Source: Azoarcus sp. (lineage in GTDB: Bacteria; Pseudomonadota; Gammaproteobacteria; Burkholderiales; Rhodocyclaceae). Taken from it: a stretch of 64,000 bases of DNA. Location of the stretch: the NCBI GenBank assembly GCA_030656215.1, contig JAUSOD010000029.1:24394-88393 (forward strand), read 5' to 3'. Position 1 is the stretch's first letter, and each line of letters opens with the position of its first letter. The notes beneath the pieces are model-generated. The model did no database searches. It saw only the letters and a program-made list of their open reading frames with translations, and was not told the origin of the DNA. Below, one piece after another: positions 25,520-33,002 of this stretch. Made by a program: the position numbers and the translations under genes.

Positions 25520-28015
25520 TCAACCCAGTGCGCGCAGGCTGGCCAGCGGGGGCCTGGACATCAGCCCACGGGTGCCGAGCCAGCCGCCCAGCACCACCCC
25601 GCCGGCACCGATCGCGGTCGCCAGCAATACCGGCATCACCCCCGGCACATAACTCATCTTGAACACGAAATGCGCCAGCGCCCAACCGATGGCCGTCGCG
25701 CCTATGCCCGCCAATACCCCGGCCACGCCGCCCAGCACGATGAACTCGGCCGCCAGCGCCTGCCTCACCTGGCGGTTGCGGGCACCGAGCGTGCGCAACA
25801 TGGCAAGTTCGTACTCGCGCTCGTCGTGGGTGGATTGCAAGGCCGCGTACAGCACCACCAGCCCCGCCAGCACCGCGAAACCGAACACGAACTGCACGAT
25901 CAGGATCAGCTTGTCGGTCATGGTGCGAACCTGCGCCAGCACCGCGCCGATATCGATCACCGACAGGTTGGGAAAGGCCGCGATCAGACGGGTGGTGAAG
26001 TCGTGACTGCTCGCAGGCAGATGAAAGCTGGTGATCAGGCTGGCCGGATAGGGTTCGAGCAGGCCCTCGGAGGCAATGAAGAAGAAATTGACCCGCATCG
26101 AATCCCAGTTGAGCAGGCGCACGCTGGTGATCGGCGCCTCGACCCGTTGTCCCGCGACGTCGAACGCCACCGTATCACCCACCTTCAGCGCAAAGGTCTC
26201 GGCCAAACCTTGCTCCACCGACAGCTGCGGCGTCCGGCTCTCGCCGTGCCAGCGCCCGGCACTGACTTCATTGCCGGCAGGCAGCGCACTGCCATAGGAC
26301 AGGTTGAACTCGCGTTCGGCCAGCCTGCGGGTGCGCGCCTCTTCGTAAGCCTCGGTATTGATCGGTGTGCCATTGATGGCGACCATGCGACCCCGGATCA
26401 TCGGCTCGATGCCCGGCTGCTTCAGTCCCTCGGATACAAAGAACGCTTCAATCGGTGCGCGCTGATCGGGCTGGATATTGATCACGAAGCGGTTGGGCGC
26501 ATCGGCTGGCGTCATCTTGCGCCAGTCGTCGAGCAGATCGCCGCGGATCAGGGTCAGCAACAGCAGCGCGGTCATGCCCAGGCCGAGCGCGGCAACCTGA
26601 ATCACGCTTGCGCCCATGCGGCGCCCAAGCGCGGCTATGCCGTAACGCCAGCCGCCGCCGCGCAGGCTGCCCCGCCCCTTGAAACGCGTCGCCAGATGCA
26701 GCACCAGCCAGGCGGCCAGGGCGAACACCCCCAGCGCGACGGCAAAGCCGAGCGCCACCGCCAGCCCCAGCCGAACATCGGCAGCAATCCAGAAGATCAG
26801 CCCGAGCAATGCCCCCAGCCCCAGCACCCACGCACCGCTGCTGCGTGGTTCGGCCGTGGTGAATTCGCGCCGCAGCACCCGCAGCGTGGGCACCGCCCCC
26901 AAGCGAAGCAGTTGCGGCAACACAAAACCGATCAGCAAGGCCATGCCGACGATCAACCCATGCGCCACCGGCAGCATCGAGGGCGCCGGCAGTTCGGTGG
27001 CCAGGATCTCGCGCAGACCGCTGCTCAAGCCCCATTGCACCGACCAGCCCAGCGCGGTGCCAATCAGTGCCGCGACCAGACCGAACACCAGGAACTCGCC
27101 AATCACGATCCCGAGCACCTGCGACTGACGTGCGCCCAGGCAACGCATCACCGCACACGCATCGAGGTGGCGCTGCATGAAGCGACGCGCCGACAGGCCC
27201 ACGGCGACCGCCGCCAGGATCACCGCCAGCAGCGCTGCCAGACGCAGGAAGCGCTGCGCCTGATCGAGTGCGGTACGGACCTCGGGCCGGGCGTTTTCAA
27301 TGGTCTCCACCGCCTGACCGCGCCCGAGCTGGCTGCGCGCCCATTTTTCGTAGCCGGCAACGGCCTCGTCGGTACCGGCAACGTGGAGCCGCCAGTTGGC
27401 GCGACTGCCGACCGAGATCAGACCGGTAGCCTCGAGATCGGTGAGATTGAAGATCGCCCGTGGCAACAGGCTGAAAAAATTTGCGCCCCGATCGGACTCG
27501 AAACTGACCATGCCGCCAACACGAAAATCAAGCTCGCCCAGCCCCACGCGATCGCCCACCCGCACCCCGAGCTCGGCCAGCAGGCGTTCATCGAGCCACA
27601 CCTCGCCCGGCCCCGGCGCGCGTCCGGCGTCCGCATCGGGCTGGTTCGGCCCCGGTGCGATGCGGATCGCACCGCGCAAAGGGTAGCCCTCCTCCACCAC
27701 CTTGACCCCGGTCAGCACGGCCGCGCTGTCGGTGCTGGCCATGCTGGTAAACAGCACCGAAGTCACCGCCATCAGCCCGCGCTGGCGGGCCTCGTCGAAG
27801 AAGCGCGCGGACCAGGGCTGATCGGCACGCAGCAGCAGATCGCCCCCGAGCAGCTGGTTGGCCTCGCGATCGAGCCCGCGCCCGACACGATCGGCGAGAA
27901 AACCGACACTGGTGAGGCAGGCGACCGCAACGATGATGGCGAGTCCGAGCAGGTGCAACTCACCTGCACGCAGATCGCGACGCAGCATGCGCAGGGCAAG
28001 GCGTAAGGTTTTCAT
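25520..28015 (-). CDS. FtsX-like ABC transporter permease (YbbP type)
   Basis: The 831-residue membrane protein has the layout of the YbbP/FtsX family. It has an N-terminal helix (LGLAIIVAVACLTSVGFLADRV), a periplasmic domain (about 45-255), three helices in the middle, further helices, a second periplasmic domain (about 500-690) and a final FtsX core (LIVQFVFGFAVLAGLVVLYAAL, then the cytoplasmic RTLGARNRQVRQALAAEF, then two more helices). I chose ATG 28015 (MKTLRLALRMLRRDLRAGE), the usual start of the family. Such permeases normally pair with a YbbA-type ATPase and move lipids or lipoproteins, or drive periplasmic mechanics. No ATPase gene is adjacent here, which is unusual. Confidence 0.9.
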   Translation of the reverse strand: MKTLRLALRMLRRDLRAGELHLLGLAIIVAVACLTSVGFLADRVGRGLDREANQLLGGDLLLRADQPWSARFFDEARQRGLMAVTSVLFTSMASTDSAAVLTGVKVVEEGYPLRGAIRIAPGPNQPDADAGRAPGPGEVWLDERLLAELGVRVGDRVGLGELDFRVGGMVSFESDRGANFFSLLPRAIFNLTDLEATGLISVGSRANWRLHVAGTDEAVAGYEKWARSQLGRGQAVETIENARPEVRTALDQAQRFLRLAALLAVILAAVAVGLSARRFMQRHLDACAVMRCLGARQSQVLGIVIGEFLVFGLVAALIGTALGWSVQWGLSSGLREILATELPAPSMLPVAHGLIVGMALLIGFVLPQLLRLGAVPTLRVLRREFTTAEPRSSGAWVLGLGALLGLIFWIAADVRLGLAVALGFAVALGVFALAAWLVLHLATRFKGRGSLRGGGWRYGIAALGRRMGASVIQVAALGLGMTALLLLTLIRGDLLDDWRKMTPADAPNRFVINIQPDQRAPIEAFFVSEGLKQPGIEPMIRGRMVAINGTPINTEAYEEARTRRLAEREFNLSYGSALPAGNEVSAGRWHGESRTPQLSVEQGLAETFALKVGDTVAFDVAGQRVEAPITSVRLLNWDSMRVNFFFIASEGLLEPYPASLITSFHLPASSHDFTTRLIAAFPNLSVIDIGAVLAQVRTMTDKLILIVQFVFGFAVLAGLVVLYAALQSTHDEREYELAMLRTLGARNRQVRQALAAEFIVLGGVAGVLAGIGATAIGWALAHFVFKMSYVPGVMPVLLATAIGAGGVVLGGWLGTRGLMSRPPLASLRALG

Positions 28016-28117
28016 AACTGGCTTTTCATGGTGGGCTGCTTGTAACGAATGGGTGGCGGCAAACCGTATGCAATCGCGCATGGACTACGGTGATGGACGG
28101 TCCCGCCGCGATTCGGT

Positions 28118-29290
28118 TCAAGTCGCGACAGGCAGGATGCGCTTTACCAGCTCCATCCAGTAGGCGACACCGACGGGGATGATGTCGTCGTTGAAATCGT
28201 AATGCGGGTTGTGCAGGGTACATCCGCCTTCGCCCGGGCCGTTACCGATCCAGACATAGGCGCCGGGTTTGCGTTGCAGGAAGAAGGCAAAATCCTCGGC
28301 ACCCATGCTCGGGCGCGCGCTGGTCTCAACCTGCCCGGCGCCAACCAGCGCCGCCGCGACTTCGGTGCACAGCAACGCTTCAGCCGCGGAGTTGATCGTC
28401 GGCGGATAGCCGCGACGGTACTCGAACTCGATGCGCACGCCGAAGGCAGCGGCCATGCCGTCGCAAAGCTCGCGCAGACGCGCCTCGATCCGCTCCTGGA
28501 TGCGCTCGGAGAAAGCGCGCACCGTTCCCGACAGCTCGGCCCGGTCCGGAATCACGTTATACGCCTCGCCTGCATGGAACTGGGTCACCGACACTACGGC
28601 GGCATCAATCGGGTCCAGCGTGCGCGACACGATGGTCTGGATCGCCTGCACCAACGCCGCGCCCGTCGCCACCGCATCGGTTCCGAGATGCGGCATCGCT
28701 GCGTGTGCCCCTACCCCAAGGATACGGATGTCAAACCGATCGGCACTGGCCATCACCGGTCCGCTATGCACCGCGAAATGCCCGGCCGGCATGCCCGGCC
28801 AGTTGTGCATGCCGAAAACCGACTCCATCGGGAAGCGCTCGAACAAGCCGTCCTCGATCATCACCCGGCCACCGCCTTCGCCCTCTTCTGCGGGCTGGAA
28901 GATCACGTACACGATGCCGTCGAAGTCACGCCGTTCAGCGAGCAGTTCGGCAGCGCCGAGCAGCATGGTGGTGTGGCCGTCGTGACCGCAGGCGTGCATG
29001 CACCCGGCGCGGGTCGAACGGTGATCGAAGGTATTGCGCTCGGTGATCGGCAGCGCATCCATGTCGGCGCGCAGGCCGACTGCCCGCAGGCCCCGACCAC
29101 CGCGGATCGCACCCACCACCCCGGTGCCGCCGATACCGCGATGAACCTCGATACCGGCAGATTCGAGCCGGGCTGCCACCAGTTCGGCGGTTCGGTGCTC
29201 TTCGAAAGCCAGTTCGGGGTGAGCATGGATGTCGCGACGAAACGCCTTCAAACGGTAATGCACCGGGCGGACGATATCGATGACGCTCAT
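28118..29290 (-). CDS. M20-family amidohydrolase (hippurate hydrolase / N-acyl amino acid aminoacylase type)
   Basis: This 390-residue zinc-dependent amidohydrolase belongs to the HipO/amidohydrolase branch of peptidase family M20. Metal and catalytic motifs are GLRADMDALPI, MHACGHDGHTTMLLG, FQPAEEGEGGG and SMGAEDFAFFLQ. The dimerisation domain lies at about 185-300. ATG 29290 was chosen because it gives the family N-terminus (HYRLKAFRRDIHAHPELAFEE) and has AGGCG upstream. It would cleave acyl or peptide amide bonds in the cytoplasm. It is divergent from the transglutaminase/ATP-grasp cassette, with a perfect 36-bp palindrome roughly midway between the two starts, so the two may be co-regulated. 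Confidence 0.93.
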   Translation of the reverse strand: MSVIDIVRPVHYRLKAFRRDIHAHPELAFEEHRTAELVAARLESAGIEVHRGIGGTGVVGAIRGGRGLRAVGLRADMDALPITERNTFDHRSTRAGCMHACGHDGHTTMLLGAAELLAERRDFDGIVYVIFQPAEEGEGGGRVMIEDGLFERFPMESVFGMHNWPGMPAGHFAVHSGPVMASADRFDIRILGVGAHAAMPHLGTDAVATGAALVQAIQTIVSRTLDPIDAAVVSVTQFHAGEAYNVIPDRAELSGTVRAFSERIQERIEARLRELCDGMAAAFGVRIEFEYRRGYPPTINSAAEALLCTEVAAALVGAGQVETSARPSMGAEDFAFFLQRKPGAYVWIGNGPGEGGCTLHNPHYDFNDDIIPVGVAYWMELVKRILPVAT

Positions 29291-29405
29291 GGTTTCGCCT
29301 TGTCTTTTTTGTGTGTGCAGGGGAAGCTTCAGTGTATTACAGGATTTCTGACAATGCCCCGCCGCCTGCGATCCCGGAACACACGCAAGAGCGTGCAATA
29401 ACAGT

Positions 29406-29441
29406 GCGCACCATTACGGGGCGCGCCCCGTAATGGTGCGC
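29406..29441. repeat. Perfect 36-bp palindrome in a divergent promoter region
   Basis: The 18-base arm GCGCACCATTACGGGGCG is followed immediately by its exact reverse complement. It lies 115 bases from the amidohydrolase start and 90 from the start of the opposing operon. Both flanking genes point away from it, so it is not their terminator. An operator for a large dimeric or tetrameric regulator, or a mobile palindromic element, are the two likely explanations. Confidence 0.9.
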
Positions 29442-29531
29442 GAATTACCCGGAATGAGCCATCTTCCGGCGATTTGCCATGGCGCGGGAATTGCTCTTAC
29501 TGTCTAACCAAGCCTGATAGAGGAAGAATAC

Positions 29532-32500
29532 ATGTCGATCCATGTGGCGCTGTCTCACGTCACCACCTACCACTACGACCGGCCGATCAATCTTGGTCCG
29601 CAGGTCGTTCGTCTGCGTCCGGCGCCGCACAGCCGCACCCGGATCCTGTCCTACTCGCTGCGCGTGCTGCCTGAGCCGCACTTCGTCAACTGGCAGCAAG
29701 ACCCGCAGTCCAATTATCTGGCACGCCTCGTCTTCCCGGAGAAGACCACAAAGCTGCGGATCGAGGTCGATCTGGTCGCCGAGATGGCGGTCATCAACCC
29801 GTTCGACTTCTTTCTCGAGCCGTACGCCGAGACCATTCCGTTCAAGTACGATGCATCGCTGAGCCATGAACTGGCCCCCTACCTGCTCAAGCTGCCGCTG
29901 ACGCCGAAGTTCAAGGCCTACCTGGACAGCATCGACCGCAGCGAGAAGCGCGCGGTCGACTTCCTGGTCATGCTCAACAGCGATCTTTACTCCCACCTCA
30001 AGTACGTGATCCGGATGGAGCCGGGCGTACAGACCCCGGAAGAGACGCTCGAGAGTGAATCCGGCTCATGTCGCGACTCTGCATGGCTGCTGGTGCAACT
30101 GATGCGCCATCTCGGACTGGCGGCGAGATTCGTATCCGGCTACCTGATCCAGCTCACCGCCGACGTGAAATCGCTCGACGGTCCGAGCGGCCCGGAGGAG
30201 GACTTCACCGATCTTCACGCCTGGTGCGAAGTCTATCTGCCCGGAGCTGGCTGGATCGGTCTGGACCCGACTTCCGGACTGTTCGCCGGCGAAGGCCACA
30301 TCCCGCTCGCCTGCTCGCCCGACCCGACCTCGGCGGCGCCGATCACCGGCGCCCTCGACGAGTGCGAGGTGAGCTTCGAGCACGAGATGAAGGTGAGCCG
30401 CATCTGGGAAGCGCCGCGCGTCACCAAGCCCTACACCGAGGAGCAATGGAGCGAGATCGAACAACTCGGCCATTCGATCGATGCGGAATTGGTCGAGCAC
30501 GATGTCCGCCTGACCCAGGGCGGCGAGCCGACTTTCGTCTCGTTTGACGATCCGGATGGCGAAGAGTGGAACACCGCGGCCATGGGGCCGAACAAGAAAC
30601 GGCTGTCCGCCGACCTCTACCACCGCTTGCGCGACAAGTACGGCCCCGAGGGCCTGGTGCATTTCGGACAGGGCAAATGGTACCCGGGCGAGCAGCTGCC
30701 GCGCTGGTCGCTGAACTGTTACTGGCGCAAGGATGGCCAGCCGATGTGGTCGCGCCGCGATCTGGTGGCCGACGATAGCAAGCCGGGCACGGCGGACGAC
30801 ATCGTTGCCGGTCGCTTCCTGCGTGGCGTGGCAGATCGCCTCGGCCTGAAGCCGGAGTTCGTATTCCCGGGCTATGAAGACGTGTTCTACTACATGTGGC
30901 GCGAGCGTCGCCTGCCGTCCAACGTAGACCCCTTCGATGCGCGTCTCGATGACCCAATGGAGCGCGAACGCCTGATGAAGGTGTTCACCCAGGGCCTGGG
31001 CAAGGTCAGCGGCTACGCGTTGCCGGTATCGCGCGACCCCGCCACTGGCGAGTGGCAGACCGGAAACTGGTTCCTGCGCAGCGAGCGCTGCTACCTGTTC
31101 CCGGGCGACTCACCGATGGGCTACCGCCTGCCGCTCGACTCGCAGCCGTGGGCAAGCGCGGTCGATCGGCCGGTCATCCACCAGCCCGACCCCTTCGACC
31201 ATTTCCCGCCGCTGCCCGCTCATGCTGCGCTGCGCCACCAGTACGGCCCGGCGTCGCGCCTCACCACCGCTGGGCAGGCCAGTTCGGCTGCTGCGGCCGC
31301 CACCGCCTCGCTCGGCATGGGTGGCAAGCGGTCAAGCACGGTCACCGGCGTCGCGTCGGGCAAGAGCACCAGCGTGCGTGGCCAGGCCGAGTCGGCAGAG
31401 CGCCGACCGCAGAGCAAGGAATCCGCCAGCTGGATCAAGCGCACCGCCATGTGCGCCGAGGCCCGTAACGGCACCCTGTACATCTTCATGCCCCCGGTGG
31501 ACCGGCTCGAGGACTATCTCGAGATCGTCGCGGCGGTCGAAGCCACGGCGGAGCTGATGAACCAGCCGGTGCTGCTGGAAGGCTACGAGCCTCCCGGCGA
31601 CCCGCGCCTGAAGCACTTCCGCATCACCCCCGATCCGGGCGTGGTCGAGGTCAATGTCCATCCGGCAACGAGCTGGGACGAACTGGTTGACCAGACCACT
31701 CACCTTTACGATGCAGCGCACCAGTGCCGCCTCACCAGCGAAAAGTTCATGGTCGACGGGCGCCACACCGGCACCGGCGGCGGCAACCACTTCGTGATGG
31801 GCGGCGCCACGCCGACCGACTCGCCCTTCCTGCGCCGACCGGATCTGCTGCGCAGCCTGATCAGCTTCTGGCACAACCATCCGAGCCTGTCCTATCTGTT
31901 CTCGGGCATGTTCATGGGCCCGACCTCGCAGGCACCGCGGATCGATGAGGCACGTAACGACTCGGTGGCCGAAATCGAGCTTGCGTTCAAAGAGATGACG
32001 CGCATCACCGAATCGAGTCCGGACGGATGCCCGCCGTGGATTGCCGACCGACTGCTGCGCAACCTGCTGATCGATGTGGGCGGCAACACCCACCGTGCCG
32101 AGTTCTGCATCGACAAGCTCTATTCGCCCGACGGCCCCACCGGCCGCCTCGGCCTGCTCGAGATGCGCGCCTTCGAGATGCCCCCGCATTCGCGCATGAG
32201 TTTGACTCAGCAGCTACTGCTGCGCGCCCTCGTCGCCCGTTTCTGGAAGGATCCCTATACGCCGCCCAAGCTGGTGCGCTGGGGCACCGAGCTGCACGAC
32301 CGCTTCCTGCTGCCGCACTTCATCTGGCAGGATTTCTGCGACGTGATGGAGGATCTGCAGGCGGACGGGTATCCGATCAAGAGCGAATGGTTTGCCCCCC
32401 ACCTCGAGTTCCGCTGCCCCAAGTACGGCGACTTCGCGGTCAAGGGCATGAAGCTGGAGCTGCGGGCCGCGCTCGAACCGTGGCATGTGATGGGCGAGGA

Positions 32501-32954
32501 AGGCTCTTCGGCCGGCACTGCCCGCTACGTGGACTCCTCCCTCGAGAGGGTGCAGGTCAAGCTCACTGGTGCTGCACCGGACCGCTACGTGGTGACCTGC
32601 AACGGCGTACCGGTTCCGATGCAGCCCACCGGCACGGTGGGCGAGTTCGTGGCCGGGGTGCGCTATCGTGCCTGGCAGCCGCCATCGGCGCTGCATCCGA
32701 CCATCGGCATCGACAGTCCGCTGACTTTCGATCTGGTGGATACCTGGAATCAACGCAGTCTGGGCGGTTGCCAATATCACGTGGTGCACCCGGGTGGTCG
32801 CAGTTACGATGACTTCCCGGTCAATGCCTTTGGCGCTGAAAGCAGACGTATGGCGCGATTTTTCCGCATGGGGCATACCCCCGGAAAGATGGCCATCGAG
32901 GAAGTCCGCACACATCCGGAGTTCCCTTTCACGCTAGACTTGCGCCACTTCTAA
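29532..32954 (+). CDS. Transglutaminase-like / DUF2126 (COG4196) fusion protein, putative peptide ligase-peptidase
   Basis: The 1140-residue protein starts with a transglutaminase N-terminal beta domain (about 1-110) and a transglutaminase-like papain-fold domain with intact triad: C180 in SGSCRDSAWLL, H229 in LHAWCEV and D245 in GLDPTSG. The remaining ~800 residues are DUF2126. A Ser/Ala/Gly-rich, probably disordered segment (about 575-632) splits this region. The later half shows features reminiscent of glutamine-synthetase-type carboxylate-amine ligases: GVVEVNVHP, GRHTGTGGGNHFVMGG and LGLLEMRAFEMPPHSRM. No signal peptide, so cytoplasmic. GAGG lies 8 nt before the ATG. It heads a five-gene cassette. 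The family has been proposed from genome context to make and cleave peptide or isopeptide bonds, but its reaction is not established. Confidence 0.92.
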   Translation: MSIHVALSHVTTYHYDRPINLGPQVVRLRPAPHSRTRILSYSLRVLPEPHFVNWQQDPQSNYLARLVFPEKTTKLRIEVDLVAEMAVINPFDFFLEPYAETIPFKYDASLSHELAPYLLKLPLTPKFKAYLDSIDRSEKRAVDFLVMLNSDLYSHLKYVIRMEPGVQTPEETLESESGSCRDSAWLLVQLMRHLGLAARFVSGYLIQLTADVKSLDGPSGPEEDFTDLHAWCEVYLPGAGWIGLDPTSGLFAGEGHIPLACSPDPTSAAPITGALDECEVSFEHEMKVSRIWEAPRVTKPYTEEQWSEIEQLGHSIDAELVEHDVRLTQGGEPTFVSFDDPDGEEWNTAAMGPNKKRLSADLYHRLRDKYGPEGLVHFGQGKWYPGEQLPRWSLNCYWRKDGQPMWSRRDLVADDSKPGTADDIVAGRFLRGVADRLGLKPEFVFPGYEDVFYYMWRERRLPSNVDPFDARLDDPMERERLMKVFTQGLGKVSGYALPVSRDPATGEWQTGNWFLRSERCYLFPGDSPMGYRLPLDSQPWASAVDRPVIHQPDPFDHFPPLPAHAALRHQYGPASRLTTAGQASSAAAAATASLGMGGKRSSTVTGVASGKSTSVRGQAESAERRPQSKESASWIKRTAMCAEARNGTLYIFMPPVDRLEDYLEIVAAVEATAELMNQPVLLEGYEPPGDPRLKHFRITPDPGVVEVNVHPATSWDELVDQTTHLYDAAHQCRLTSEKFMVDGRHTGTGGGNHFVMGGATPTDSPFLRRPDLLRSLISFWHNHPSLSYLFSGMFMGPTSQAPRIDEARNDSVAEIELAFKEMTRITESSPDGCPPWIADRLLRNLLIDVGGNTHRAEFCIDKLYSPDGPTGRLGLLEMRAFEMPPHSRMSLTQQLLLRALVARFWKDPYTPPKLVRWGTELHDRFLLPHFIWQDFCDVMEDLQADGYPIKSEWFAPHLEFRCPKYGDFAVKGMKLELRAALEPWHVMGEEGSSAGTARYVDSSLERVQVKLTGAAPDRYVVTCNGVPVPMQPTGTVGEFVAGVRYRAWQPPSALHPTIGIDSPLTFDLVDTWNQRSLGGCQYHVVHPGGRSYDDFPVNAFGAESRRMARFFRMGHTPGKMAIEEVRTHPEFPFTLDLRHF

Positions 32955-33002
32955 CCCACACGCCGCACCCGAAACCCGGGTGCGGCGTGATTCCCAGACA
33001 AA

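Noticed and set aside
25373..28006. Plus-strand open frame of 877 codons opposite the FtsX-like permease
   Set aside because: Gln/His/Arg-rich antisense shadow of a well-supported membrane protein gene.
29406..29441. 36-bp palindrome considered as a bidirectional terminator or NtrC site
   Set aside because: Both flanking genes are transcribed away from it and there is no T-run. The GCACCA and TGGTGC half-sites are too far apart for an NtrC dimer.
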